NCBI GenBank assembly: GCA_039000515.1
Contig: JBCFYV010011164.1
Location: 41,585,352 to 41,649,351 of the forward strand
Source of the DNA: Timema cristinae
Lineage: Eukaryota; Arthropoda; Insecta; Phasmatodea; Timematidae
DNA: 64,000 bases
Reading direction: 5' to 3'
Below the pieces are notes generated by a model, which ran no database searches, had not been told where the DNA came from, and worked only from the letters and a program-made list of their open reading frames with translations. Positions 33,675 through 44,952 of the stretch are shown here, in pieces; positions within the stretch are counted from its first letter, which is position 1; each line of letters begins with the position of its first letter. A program made the translations under genes and the position numbers.

Positions 33675-33920
33675 TCATCGCGTTTTGCTACCTGTTCAGG
33701 TTATAAGCATGTATGATAATTACTCTAATGACGCAGGAATGAGGAAGGAAGCATTTTAGAGGTAATCTACCAGCATTTGTGTGGAAGGAGAGTGGGAAAC
33801 GATCTAGGAGAAAATACCTTAAGTAGACTCGACCGGGATTTGAACCCTGACCTTTCCATCGTCGGCAGGCAAGTCTAACACGAGAGTGACGGCTTAGATC
33901 ATTCGACTATTGAAGCAGGT
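33675..33920 (-). mobile_element. SINE-A, minus strand
   Basis: GCGTTTTGCTACCTGTTCAG, AATTACTCTAATGACGCAGG, CAGCATTTGTGTGGAAGGAG, reverse B box GGGATTTGAACCCTGACC, head GAGAGTGACGGCTTAGATC. Confidence 0.85.
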
Positions 33921-33921
33921 A

Positions 33922-34735
33922 TTTAGTATATTAATACTATGCTCTCTCCAAGGAAGGATAAGGGAATTAAGTGATTTACATAGCATCCTTTAACGACGTT
34001 ACTGAATATCACACCAACATAATCATGCAATCAAGTTGAAATTTACCAAAACAACTTTAAGAGAGAAAAAAAATTTGTAACACAAATATATACGCATTCA
34101 TTGAGATAGGTGATGTTGATTAAAACAAATAAAAAGGGTGTGTGTACTTATGTACGCGCGTGAGAAGTTATACTTCTTTGGCATCATTAAAAAATAAAAA
34201 ATAATTTAATAATATTTAGTATTAATTATGTTAAATAATAATATTTTAATTTATATCAATAAATAATACATACGGATAGTTAACCTCAATTATATTGTAG
34301 CACTTGAAAAAGTCTATAAGCACAAGTTTTACGCTCGGTTCGATTCTGGGTTGGGGTTGACGAGCAATTCTACTGTTCAGTAAACAGTTTGTTCCAGTAT
34401 GCTGTTCACTCAGTAAATAACTAGGTTCTTGAAATTTGTAGTAGGTAAAGTTAGATTGTAAGTTTTGTGCTGATAGAACTTGAATGTTAAAAAAAAAATG
34501 GACGTTAAATAAAATATTGTGATATTACATAGTTTGTCTACACCAGTTTAACATCAGTTTTTTCCTCCCACTTCAATCAAATACATTTTAAAACAGGTTA
34601 GCCGAACTAACAAGCGTTTCCTCTCTCCGACGGGACATTAGTGTTACGGGTATTTGTTACATTAATCACCTCGGCGGAAGCTACTGCGTCACCAGGCTAC
34701 GCTGATGAGCTTCTTAACAAGTCATTTATCGAACA
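33922..34735. other. AT-rich spacer
   Basis: Nothing recognised. Confidence 0.45.
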
Positions 34736-34904
34736 GAAAAGGCCCGTTGACACGGTGTTAGTGGACTAATGCAAGTTTAGTGGTATTAGCTTACTAACAT
34801 GTTAGTTGTGTTGACACGTATTTTTCACTTGCATTAGTAGCGCTTATAAAAACATGGCTGAAAATGAAGAGTGGTGATAACTGGTCTTTCTATTGGAGCC
34901 TTTT

Positions 34905-35020
34905 TTTTTTTATCACTGCGTCTCATTTCTCGTTCGAGCTATTTATACGTATATACTAATTACGCTTATGTGTTAGGAGCTAGTAAGGGTGAATTTAGAA
35001 TAAGTATGGGCGGCCACATA
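34905..35020 (-). mobile_element. SINE-A tail fragment inside the TIR element
   Basis: CACTGCGTCTCATTTCTCG, ACTAATTACGCTTATGTG and GTGAATTTAGAATAAGT in SINE-A order. Confidence 0.6.
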
Positions 35021-35276
35021 AATTACAATTTCTTAGTAACGCAATTTATCATAAATAGTTTACCTATTTAATAAAAATTGTTTTATATAGCCAACATAAA
35101 AAATTTAGTGATTAGTGTCTCCTATTTCTTAGTTCCTTAATACATTAAAATATATTTTAGTTGATCCCAAATAATTATTAAATTATTTTACTTGATTTGT
35201 TAACTTATTTAGCATATATGTTAAATAAAATTAAACTCAAATAAGGTCAATAAATTCCAATACATCTAAACTCGGT

Positions 35277-35523
35277 AGGGCATTTTTTTAAATAGGTCCA
35301 ACCCAGATTTTTTCAGCACTGTTTTAAATGTTGGTATACTAATAACAAAATATCTTGCTAAATTCTAGCTAGACCTAAAACATAAAAAAAATAGTAGGCC
35401 TTAATTAATTTGTTGGGCATTTTTTTAAATAGGCCTAACGCCGGTTTTTTAAACTCTGTTTTAAATTTTGGTATACTAATAACAAAATAATTTGTTAAAT
35501 GCTAGCTTGCTAGGCCTAAAATA
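35277..35523 (+). repeat. direct duplication of about 120 bp
   Basis: GGGCATTTTTTTAAATAGG ... GGTATACTAATAACAAAATA ... TGCTAG occurs at 35277-35393 and again at 35414-35523, with moderate divergence, inside the TIR element. Confidence 0.8.
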
Positions 35524-36339
35524 TTCCTTAAAAATAATAATTCATTAATTTGTAGATTGGTTTAAATATATACTATCTGGTTTGCTATACGATAATAATA
35601 TTAAATTATGTATCTACTAAAGATTCCAAAGCATTACTACAAGTGTTTGATGTGTGTGGGCTGAACATTTATAATTAAAACTTATAAAGATTGGTTAAAG
35701 TGTCAAATATGGAGATTGGAAAACGTGCCGATGATTTCGCGTGAAAAACACCGGCAATTCATACCTTACTTGCCGATAACGCGAATATTATGTTGCCGGA
35801 ACTAATCACGGCACTACAAAGTGTTATTATATTTTGTGATCGTATATAAAAAAAATTACACATTCCACGTTGAGTGGTAGGAAATAATGGTTTGTTAAAA
35901 TTATTGATACCATTTGTTTACCGATATTAAATAATATCTCTCACAAGGATCATTTGTAAAATTTACGTGGGTATAAAATTTTATTTTGGAAACTTCTAGA
36001 GAATATGTACACCTGATATAACTTTACAATACCCTATAGTGCAATATCCCTCCCATTCTTATTTTTATAAATTCGGTGCTTAAAATTGCACAAAAACTCA
36101 TTCTTTTCATAACATTCCACAAATAAGTGTCCCCCGCACAACCAGTTCTTCAGTTGCCGCCATTTTGGATTGTCTACTTGCATTAGTAAAGTTGGAAGGT
36201 GACCAACTTTTTCAGTTGCAAGTGGACTTGCATGTTAGTAGCTTGCTTGTCTGTTTACACGGTGCAAGCTGTGCGCGCGCAGCCAAATTAGTGGACTTGC
36301 ATTAGTCAACTAACATCGTGTCAACGGGCCTTAAGAGGC

Positions 36340-37020
36340 AAATAGCTGGAACCTATCTGTTCACAAGAGTTACAGGACAACCGGTCAGGGTTGACCTCAC
36401 ACTGTCTAAAAGGATTTCCTTTAGGTGGTTCAAGGTCTGGGCTGCCAAGGAGCCGTTTCAGCGCCAATATTCCATTCATATTAAATCTTGTAGTATTATT
36501 TTATTTTTAACAGAACAGGGAAAATTTACTTCGTAGAAGTGTTTCACAAATGAATACAAAAGCTTGCAGATGTTATGATAATTGCCTATTTGTGTTTGAG
36601 GTTAGTTAGATATAAATTATTTTTGAAGAACCTATTTAAATTTTAGTAAGGAGAAATGTACAATATAATGTGAAAAATAGTCAATAGTTGTTAAAGTCAT
36701 TTTTTAATTTTGGCTTAATGAGTTTTAAATATTGTTTAACAAGTAAGGTATTCAATTATAAGTTATTAGCATATTTAATTATACAATTGAAAGTATAGAA
36801 AATACAATTAAACTAAGTAACCTTTGTTAGTAAAAATAAACACATTAAAATTAATAAATGTCTATAAAAACGCTTAAGTTTGAGACTATACCTTCTAATT
36901 AACAATTATGATAAAACAGGAAAATAATTTTTTTGTTATTTTTGACTATTCAAATCATTATTAATAAGTAATATCTTTTTAAAATCCATTACAAAAGATA
37001 ATAAAAGATAAATAAAATTG
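36340..37020. other. AT-rich spacer
   Basis: No gene recognised. Confidence 0.45.
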
Positions 37021-37022
37021 AT

Positions 37023-37392
37023 TTAAGGTGGGGATGTAGGGAAGGCGATAAAAGCTAAGTGATTTGCAATTTTTATAAAAAACTTTTTTTGGTCAAAATA
37101 AATCAAATATTGCTCCAGTACAAATATAGAGTGTAAATTTCTTCACATGGTGATATCAACATTTGATTAATATCTTTCATGAGCATAGCGACATTAGATG
37201 ACAAACTTTTAAATTAAGATAAAAAAATTATCATTAAATTCTAGGACACTCTTTACAGATATTCCAGAACTTTTGGTATCAGCGTATGTTTGTACTGGAG
37301 CAAGATATTATTTATTTTGGCCAACAAATATTTGGCTATAAAAACTGAAAAAATACTCACCTTTTCTCGCGTCGCCTGCACTCCCGCCTTAA
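37023..37392. mobile_element. MITE-F, most complete copy, flanked by TTAA
   Basis: TTAA at 37023-37026 and 37389-37392 flank a 362-bp imperfect palindrome. The left arm has GGTGGGGATGTAGGGAAGGCG and ATTGCTCCAGTACAAATA; the right arm has TTTGTACTGGAGCAAGATAT and CCTGCACTCCCGCC. A TTAA target points to piggyBac-type mobilisation, but only from the target site; no transposase is here. Confidence 0.82.
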
Positions 37393-37394
37393 AT

Positions 37395-39340
37395 GGGGGA
37401 AATGATAGTATAATTTAATTTATAGGACCTAAGCAAATTAGTAAAATTGAACATTATTTTACAGTAAACAATGAGATACAATTGTAATGTGCAGAAATAA
37501 AAAAATTAATGATTTTAATTGACTATTTCTTTATCGGATTCACTAATCCAACATTAAAAATTGGCATTAACAACTATTGACTATTTTTAACATTAGAGAT
37601 ATTCATTAATTGGTTGAAAAGCTATGAGAGATACATCCATAGGCCTACAATTCGTTAGTCAAGTGCGCAAACTACTCAACTCACGTTTGTGGTCGACAAA
37701 TAGTTATAATAGGTTTAGTATTATTATAATGTTCAGCCTTTTGAATCACATTTACAGACTTATTTTAATAGGAAAGACTTTTTAGAAAATAAAAATATTT
37801 TGTTGCTGCTAAAATTGAAAATAATTTAATATAATATTAGTGTTATTATATATTTAGGCCTATAATGATACTATCTATCAAACTCGACATTTGCAGATTA
37901 CATGACTTGATAAAGTTGATCTAATAAAGTTTCTAGCTGTCCGATAAGATTCTTCCTAACCGGACTGTAGCTTGCAGTATTATTTGAATTCACCGTTGAT
38001 AGTTGATATTTCACATAATCCTCCGTACACATGTGCGATATTTTCTTATTTAATTTGGAATAGAAATGTATATTCAAACAATCGGGGCAACTATAATTAA
38101 ATAACCAGCGGATTAATTAATGCGAAAAATACCACGAGCTTTCACCAAGCTATTTTGTTCATCCTTGTTTTGCGATTAGCTAAGGATTACAAAAATGTAT
38201 TTAATTATTCTCAGATTACTGTATATTTATAAATTAAAATTGTATAGTAAATTTTAAAATAACTGATAAAGTTTCATTTGTAATTATTATATACACATAA
38301 AACACATTTAATTAAAACTCCTTCTATCAAACTACACTGGATATCATCGCTGAAGGAACTGCATTGTTACTATTAGAAAACATTGTTGTCATTCTTTCGT
38401 TTTTGTGTGATAAAGTTTCCCTTAAATATAAGACAAGTTTCGCAACGCTTGTTAGTCGACGTTGCCAGTAACTCCTTACCCCGCCACACCACCTCCACGA
38501 CATGAGAACTAGGAGATTTGGCAACAGTTAACTGAGAGAGAGCGTAGATAAAGCTCTTCTCCACAAGACCTGCAGTTTCCTCAGCAATGATATTGGGTGT
38601 AATGTTCTAAATAAAAATATTTTATTTGATTTTTATTTAGATATAAGGGAATTCAAATTTGCTAATTTAAAACAACTTATATCACTGATAATTATAACCT
38701 GTGCTAATACCAAATTACACTCAAGTTTACATGCTAGCTACTTATTTGGCCAATAGTCGTCATGATAGTTGGTCGATCATGTAGTTATAGTTGACTTAAG
38801 TATGGAGTTATGCACGAAAACATCGGTCGTATGTGCGGAGCGCATAAAATACTTTAATTTTCTATTTTAAACAGTCTTAATGAGTTTTGACACGCTAATT
38901 CGAGCCAGGGCGTATTTGGACGTGGGCAAACGATGACTAACACGAATACCAACTCTCCTCTCCCTGTCATAAAGTTAGCCTTGTGATGTTGGTATGTGTA
39001 TAGACAACCACGATAATTATACAGCTTGTGGTCTTGCATAATGTGACATTCTCTCTAACGAGGTACTTTGTTCCACTATCTAAAATAATATATGAAGTCA
39101 CCAGTGAAGGCAAGCCGACACTTTATGTATCATTCGTAGCAGTAGAGATCAGGCGGAAAGGGCTCCACTTTAATTTGCCTAGCGACCTTAAGAACAAACT
39201 CTCCGCAGTCAGTGAACTTTAGTACAGCCCATACAAAAAAATAAATATTAAAACGCTGGTCTCACTATGACCTCAATAAAGGCTATTTAAATGGTTTCTC
39301 GCGCTGTTGGACACGCGACATAAAGCGTTGGGCTTGAAAT
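37395..39340. other. AT-rich spacer, about 1.9 kb
   Basis: No gene recognised. The overlapping short open frames near 38327-38564 and 38854-39222 have no domain and no codon pattern that I can support. Confidence 0.45.
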
Positions 39341-39468
39341 AGACTGACCCGCTTCGGTGACCGGATGGTCTAAGCCATCACTCTCGCAATAGATTGGCCT
39401 GCTGATGGTGGGGGAGGATTGGAGTTCGATAACTGGTCAGGTCTACTAAGGGTGGTTTTTCCTCAATT

Positions 39469-39493
39469 GAGGGGCTGGGTGCAAGAAGGGCAT
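39469..39493 (+). repeat. left TIR of the DUF7869-like transposon
   Basis: Pairs with 42000-42024 in inverted orientation. The next bases CATTTCAGAGGAAGTGCCCT fold back on the TIR (AGGGCATTTC with GAAGTGCCCT), giving a subterminal hairpin. Confidence 0.9.
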
Positions 39494-42023
39494 TTCAGAG
39501 GAAGTGCCCTTTTTGAGTAAAACACTTTAGTGTGTTCTTCTATGGATTAATAATATGACCACCAAGTTTTAGTTACATACCTTAAAAACAGAGGTCAGGA
39601 GAAAATAAAATGTATAAGCTTAAATGTGCCCTTTATGCATAGAACAGTTATCTCAGTTATCTGTGAGCTTTCTTCTAGGTTTGAGTTTGTTTGGTTCGAG
39701 TTTTCAGTCTTTGATTAGTTTTCCAGTGATTTTGAAGAATCATGAATGATATTTCGGATCAGTTTCTGAGGACAGTGAAAGTATAGTTGAAAAAAAAACA
39801 GTTTTGAAGAGGTAGGGATAAAAGTAGATGGAAAAGAAATGTAGCTAAAGTCAGCAGAGCATCAGGTAAACAATATGTTTCTATTACCGGCACCATTATC
39901 ATAAAGAAGAAGTTTCAACGAGTCCAGAAGTGCTGTTACAAACAATGTTGCAAAAATGTATCAGTTGATACACAAAAGTATATTTTTCAAAACTTTCTAT
40001 CCATGGATGATAAGTGTGTACAGGACACGTACCTCACAACATTAATGATTCCTCGTGAGCTGAAAGAACGCACCGAAACACCTAAGAGCACTCCTAGGAC
40101 CTTTAATTGGAAATATGAAGTGAGGAATTTAGAAGTTAAACACACAGTTTGTAAGAAATTTTTGACAGAACTTTTCCAATTTGGTCCTAAGAGATTTCGA
40201 ACCATTCAGCATAAGTTGTGTACTGGGGAATCCCCTGTACTTGCTGACATGAGGGGAAAGCATTCTAACCGGCTGAATAAGATTGGCATTCAAGTTTGGG
40301 ATTTGGTCAAAGAACATTAGGCAACACTTCCACACAAAACGTCACACTACTGTGCAGCATCAACGTCAAGAAAATATTTTGATAATCCTTGTCTAAATGT
40401 CCGGGAACTATTCAATCTATTCTCCGAGTATTTTCGTGAAAAGACTGGGCAAAGTGTTCAAATGAAGTACGCTACCTATCATCGCTACTTTAGAGAAAAC
40501 TCTGAGTTTTCATTTCAGCAGCCTCGCACTGATAACTGTGACTTTTGTGCTAAATGTGAAATTTTACTGAAAGAAAAACCTGAAGACCCATGCAAAATTG
40601 AATACCAGCTTCACCAAAAGAAAGTTGAGGCGTACAAACAACTCAAAGATAGAATAATAAATCTGGCTCCTGGTGATAAAAGTGTTTTAGCTATCGAGTT
40701 AGACTACGGGCAGAATTTGCCGCTACCAAAACTTACGGTAACTTCTCAATTTTATAAGAGACTTTTATGGATGTACGTCTTTAACATTCATTGCCACAAC
40801 GATGACAGTAGTTCCCTTCACTGGTTTATTGAAAACCAGGCAAAAAAGGATCCAAATTCTGTGTGCTCTCTCCTCTATGATTTTGTTTCAAGGAAATTGG
40901 ACAAAGAAAAGGTGAAGAAAATTAATTTGTTTTCAGACTCTGCCGGAGGCCAGAACAAGAATAAAATAGTGTTCCGGTTTTGTAGTTGGTTTTCAAAATC
41001 TTTAGATGTTCAGATTGAGCATATTTTCCCAGTAAGAGGCCATTCTTATAGTGTTTGCGACCGTAACTTTGGACTCTACGGGACTCTAAAAAAATGGAAA
41101 GAAAAAATGTGTACTCCTGAGTCATACCTAAATATTTTTTCTAGCTGTAGGAAAAATCCAAGTCCATTTGAAGTTCAAGAAGGCTCACCTCTCATCAAGA
41201 ACTGGGGCAAGGGTCTTAACACACTGTTCCTAGCTAAGCCAACAGGCAAAAATATTAATTTTCAAACCCGAAAGTATGTTCGGATCCAGTATTCTCATTT
41301 AGGTATAATGGCTGCATCCAAATCATATACACCTATCTTTCAGCCCTTCAGGTATTAGAAAGCTAATAATCTGGAACTTCTTGATTTCGAAGAACTTCAA
41401 ACACCATACATAAAAAAGAGAAAGCTTGATGACCTGAGAGATCTTATGAAGTTCCTGTCGAGTGAAGAAAGGGAGTGGTATGAAAATAACATTTTTATTT
41501 CAAGCGGTCCTGAATATGAAAATGAAGAACTCGTAGAGTTTTATTCAGACAGTGACTATCAAGATGAACCTTCGTAATAATCAAAAACATTTTGTGTTTT
41601 CAGTAACATACACATTATTTTGTAATGCGTGTATTGGCTCAAGACCTAGTAGGCCCTACTTTTCTTATTTTTTACCAAGCCACACATATTTTTTGAAGTT
41701 CAGTTTTAGTTTTATCACATTAAAAGAAAAATATTACTATTTTGTTTGAATTTATCTCACATTAATTGAATATTCTAGTTAAAAGTATTCTCTGCAAGAA
41801 GGGCACATGCTTGGTATTTTATTATACTAATTTTCCGTATTTATTTTTAATTAAAATTAAAATATTTTTTTAAAGATAAGTGTTTCAAGAGACTAATTTA
41901 AATATGGCATAAGCTTAGTTATTATTCAAGGGGATAATATAAATTGATTAAGGTTTAAATTTTCAACATCGATTTACTCAAAACTTAATTTCTGAAGAAG
42001 TGCCCTTCTTGCACCCAGCCCCT
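39470..42023 (+). mobile_element. 2.55-kb DNA transposon carrying a DUF7869-like ORF
   Basis: The outer ends are inverted repeats: left AGGGGCTGGGTGCAAGAAG from 39470 and its reverse complement ending at 42023. They are perfect over 23 bp and continue imperfectly. CAATTG flanks it at 39464-39469 and 42024-42029; because the ends resemble the flank, the duplication could be 4-9 bp (CCTCAATTG is shared). The inner repeat GCAAGAAGGGCA recurs near 41795 and an inverted AAGTGCCCTT at 39502, suggesting subterminal binding sites. It contains one long broken coding region (39742-41577) and no other gene. It sits inside a SINE-A. The TIRs do not match any superfamily I can name. Confidence 0.92.
39742..41577 (+). 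pseudogene. DUF7869-like protein, putative transposase, broken
   Basis: The coding body reads in one frame from about 39814 to TAA at 41575-41577, interrupted by in-frame TAG at 40318 and 41356. An upstream acidic stretch (SEDSESIVEKK, about 39762-39795) is one frame off, so there is a frameshift at 39806-39816. Features in order: a basic WKRNVAKVSRASGKQY segment; Cys pairs (CCYKQCC at 39931-39951); a Cys cluster NCDFCAKCE (Cys at 40537, 40546, 40555); ELDYGQNLPLP with Asp at 40702; LFSDSAGGQNKN with Asp at 40936; GHSYSVCDRNFG with Asp at 41059; an acidic C-terminus. This order matches what I recall of a large, uncharacterised animal family grouped under DUF7869. The three Asp could form an RNase H-type triad, which is inference. 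No introns are visible. Alternatives: a domesticated gene, which the TIRs and stops argue against. Confidence 0.85.
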
Positions 42024-42179
42024 CAATTGTTTTACACTCTCCTTCCACTCAAATGTGCCTACAATTTTTTCTAAATTCAACCTTCTCATCCCTAACACAT
42101 TGGCTTAGTTAATACATATGTGTATAACCCTAACGGGTAGTAAGACGCGGTGTAAAAGATTTTTTTTTAATTGGCTGGA

Positions 42180-42310
42180 TTATCATAAATGGGCAAGTCG
42201 GATTTTTTTTCGCCAATGATTTTCACTTCACTTTTCCACGCTAATGTTGGTGCATTTATACCATAACTACCTTTTCCTAGTTGACTCCTTAAATTGGGCT
42301 ACTAAAACTT
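42180..42310 (+). mobile_element. SINE-A fragment, plus strand
   Basis: CGCCAATGATTTTCACTTCA, CACGCTAATGTTGGTGC and TTGGGCTACTAAAACT; a worn A body. Confidence 0.45.
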
Positions 42311-42337
42311 ACTAATACATTTTTTCTATTGGTTTTA

Positions 42338-42603
42338 TTATGTACCTGGTCTAGGAGTAAGGTGTCAGACTTCTGTGCTGGCGGCCAGGGTTCAATCCTC
42401 GGTCCCGGGACAGATTTATCTGATTACCAAACCCTTCCTTCACCTCTGATAATACATATTGTGAATGTGGGGAATGCCAGGTCTCCACCGTGGTTTGGAT
42501 CTCACGTTAAACTGTAGGTCCTTCATTTCATCTCACAATCACCCTACCATTACACATTAGCGTAAGTGCGTATAACCCGAACGGTTAGTAAGACGCGGTG
42601 CTA

Positions 42604-42642
<39 letters not shown>

Positions 42643-42643
42643 T
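42338..42643 (+). mobile_element. SINE-B, near full length
   Basis: TACCTGGTCTAGGAGTAAGG, B box AGGGTTCAATCCTCGG, full body and tail CCCGAACGGTTAGTAAGACG followed by a (TAA)n run of about 14 units. Confidence 0.92.
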
Positions 42644-42789
42644 GTACAGGCTATTTTTTAAACGATCAAGCATTTTGGACGTAGCTGTGTATCAGCCTTA
42701 TTCAATACATAGATGACAGTCTGTTTTCTACGATGCCAACTATGTCGTTTATGATGAAAGACCCGCACTGATGGGCAAAAAGACAAAGC

Positions 42790-42975
42790 GCCAGTGTGAT
42801 TTGTCGGTGATGGGACGGCCGGGATCCAAACACCGGCCATATGTACCGAGATGAATTTTCCTGGACAGTTTTCCATTTCCCCTCTAAGCAAATGCCGGTA
42901 CATTTCGTTAACATTCTACCTTTATCACCCCTACCCCACACTAATATTAACTGAATATCCCTGATAGGTAGAAAT
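42790..42975 (+). mobile_element. SINE-A, 5'-truncated, plus strand
   Basis: GGGATCCAAACACCGGCC, AATTTTCCTGGACAGTTTTC, AGCAAATGCCGGTACATTTC, tail CCTGATAGGTAGAAATACG. Confidence 0.6.
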
Positions 42976-43044
42976 ACGAGAACATATAATATAAAAAATT
43001 ATTTTATCGTCTTCAGCATCCCCTTTTAAGAGACGACAAAATAA

Positions 43045-43310
43045 ATGTACACTCCTTTTTTAAATTTATTTGGTGTGATTAACGTGGACATTCTAAACCG
43101 ACTAATTATGTCAGCACATAACTTATAAACCAAATTAAATCTAGAACAGAAATAACATCCAGCTTCCGGGCGTTAATTTATCACTGTGAAAGGGAAAATT
43201 CTAATTTAATCAATGAAAAATATGTTGCATTGCCAAGAAACGAACCCAGGATCCTTAGCTCAGTAGAGACACACAACACTGACTTATCTAAGATGTTTGA
43301 CTAGACTACA
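43045..43310 (-). mobile_element. SINE-C, minus strand
   Basis: C/G tail TTAACGTGGACATTCTAAACC, body ACATCCAGCTTCCGGGCGTT, reversed head ACGAACCCAGGATCCTTAGC. Confidence 0.75.
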
Positions 43311-43414
43311 ACTATAAAAAAATAAAGATTAACAGATATTTTCGTTGATAGCTCTTCAAATTATTATATTTTCTTGTCATTTCATTTGTTCAGCTAAATG
43401 TTTCATTTTTTGGT

Positions 43415-43447
43415 GTCGAGCATTTTACCTCACGACCACCGAGGTCA
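43415..43447 (-). mobile_element. SINE-G head fragment, minus strand
   Basis: GAGCATTTTACCTCACGACC then ACCGAGGTCAAC, the reverse of the SINE-G 5' end. Confidence 0.55.
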
Positions 43448-43449
43448 AC

Positions 43450-43765
43450 TTTCAAATAAATAAAATATAAAAGGTTTTTCCTACAAAATCCTACTTTAAA
43501 TTTGGCACATAGTTTGGTCGCCATTGAAATAACATTTTATAGGTGTAAAATTAAATAGCCTGTTTCCCATATTATTCTCAAAGATGTCCAAATTGACACT
43601 ATAAGTCAAAAGTAACAGCGCTTCCTGCGGAAAACAGACTATAATTACATACACTCTAATTTTAATAGCAAGGGCTTCTTATAAAACACAAATATATTTG
43701 TTGCTGTCAAAATTGATGACATTGTACTATTTTATTGGTGATATTTTACAGGTTATATAGTTTTT
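43450..43765. other. AT-rich spacer
   Basis: Nothing recognised. Confidence 0.4.
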
Positions 43766-43769
43766 AGTA

Positions 43770-43920
43770 CCGCGTTTTTTCTCCTCGTTTTGGCTGTACT
43801 CACATGTAGGTCTATTAATTACTCTAATATGTTATGGATGAGGAATGTTGAATTTAGAGGAAGTGTACCTACATTTGCATGGAGGTAGAGTGGAAACACA
43901 TCTACTAAAAACCACCCTCG
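43770..43920 (-). mobile_element. SINE-A 3' part, minus strand
   Basis: AGTACCGCGTTTTTTCTCC, TATTAATTACTCTAATATG, GTTGAATTTAGAGGAAGTG, AACCACCCTCGATATACTCC. It breaks off where SINE-G begins. Confidence 0.75.
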
Positions 43921-44225
43921 ATATACTCCACAAGGTTTACCTCGGTGGTTTTGGGGTAAAATGCTCACCTCAGGATACAAAGTTCGTGGGTTCAAACTCA
44001 AACGGGGTCAACGTTTTTTTTTTAGTGATAAAATCTGTAGCACAACTTCCTTCGGAGGGTATGTAAAGCCGTTGGGCCCATGTTGACTGTGGAATGTAAA
44101 AAAAAACCTAGAAGATTTGTGAAAATAACTTTCGCGGCAAAATTTGTAGCTCTTTCTCTTTCGCTCATAGAAATTCTCGTGTTCTGATAAAATCAGTCGG
44201 TTCAGAAAGTGCACGTTATATATCT
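43921..44225 (+). mobile_element. SINE-G, plus strand, near full length
   Basis: Head TTACCTCGGTGGTTTTGGGG, B-box-like GTGGGTTCAAACTC, body CACAACTTCCTTCGGAGGG, tail TCAGTCGGTTCAGAAAGTGC. It has landed inside an old SINE-A: A sequence ends at 43920 and resumes at about 44230. Confidence 0.85.
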
Positions 44226-44229
44226 CAGA

Positions 44230-44350
44230 TAGATAAAATAAAACACCCGACCGGAATTTGAACTTCGATATCCCGGTCATTGACAGTCTAGTCCATCGTG
44301 AGAATGACACCTTATGGCTTAGAAGACCACTCGACTACCAAAGCGGGTAG
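44230..44350 (-). mobile_element. SINE-A 5' part, minus strand
   Basis: AAACACCCGACCGGAATTTG, TTCGATATCCCGGTCATTGA, head CACTCGACTACCAAAGCGGG. Probably the other half of the copy at 43770-43920. Confidence 0.75.
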
Positions 44351-44354
44351 TATT

Positions 44355-44950
44355 ATATATCTCTATATTAAAGGTGATAACTGCGACTCACATTGACTTG
44401 ATATATGAATACATGAAAGAAGATCTTGTAATTTTTCCCAGGATCTTCACGTTAAGATTGAACTGTATTCGTTGTGTCGTTATCCGAACGTTCACATGGT
44501 ATCGTTTTCAAATGTCAACACTGACTGTTCTCAAGAGATACATTTTGAGGAAACACCCTGTGGTAAGCTGTTGTAAAACAGAGTTTTTATCTCTACATTC
44601 CAACACTTTAGAACACGGCGTTCCAAGGTTTACGGGACTATATTGGTCTTTCCTCATTTCCAACAGCTTCCTGTCCTCGACCCCTCAATACTAGTCGCCC
44701 AACCTCATGGCGGAGCACTGGGAGATACAGACTACAATGTTAGGGGACTCTGGTTTAGCCCCAAGGGATGAAAAAATTAATTTTCAAACTACTATATTCC
44801 TTATGACAATGATCTGAGAACATTTCATGTAGCATTGTTTTCTATCTCCAAACTATATTTCTACATAAAGCGAATTTAATATCACATATAAATCTGAGGA
44901 TCATCATTTATTTTTGTAAACTCTGAAATTTATGTTATTTACGAAAAATA
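44355..44950. other. spacer, no gene recognised
   Basis: The open frame at 44374-44694 (106 codons) has no domain I recognise and no start-context or codon evidence; left unannotated. Confidence 0.4.
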
Positions 44951-44952
44951 AA

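Larger units (their letters stand above)
34739..36331. mobile_element. 1.6-kb DNA transposon with long TIRs, superfamily unassigned
   Basis: The left end AAGGCCCGTTGACACGGTG (to about 34775) is repeated inverted at the right (about 36289-36331, ending TCGTGTCAACGGGCCTT) over about 36 bp with two mismatches. CTTGCATTAGT recurs several times near both ends (about 34835, 36178, 36295), as for subterminal binding sites. The interior has no intact transposase; ATGGCTGAAAATGAAGAG near 34854 could be a start relic. A SINE-A fragment lies at about 34905-35015 inside it. No clear target duplication is visible. Confidence 0.82.
39345..42155 (+). mobile_element. SINE-A, plus strand, split by the DUF7869-like transposon
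   Basis: Left part 39345-39463: head CGCTTCGGTGACCGGATGG, B-box-like GGAGTTCGATAACTGG and GGTGGTTTTTCCT. Right part from 42030: TTTTACACTCTCCTTCCACT to tail CCTAACGGGTAGTAAGACGC. Consensus A copies read CCTAAATGGTTTTCC at the break, so the hexamer CAATTG is the original target. Confidence 0.9.

Noticed and set aside
44374..44694. 106-codon ORF as a host gene
   Set aside because: No recognisable domain, no splice or start support, and it is flanked by repeats on both sides.
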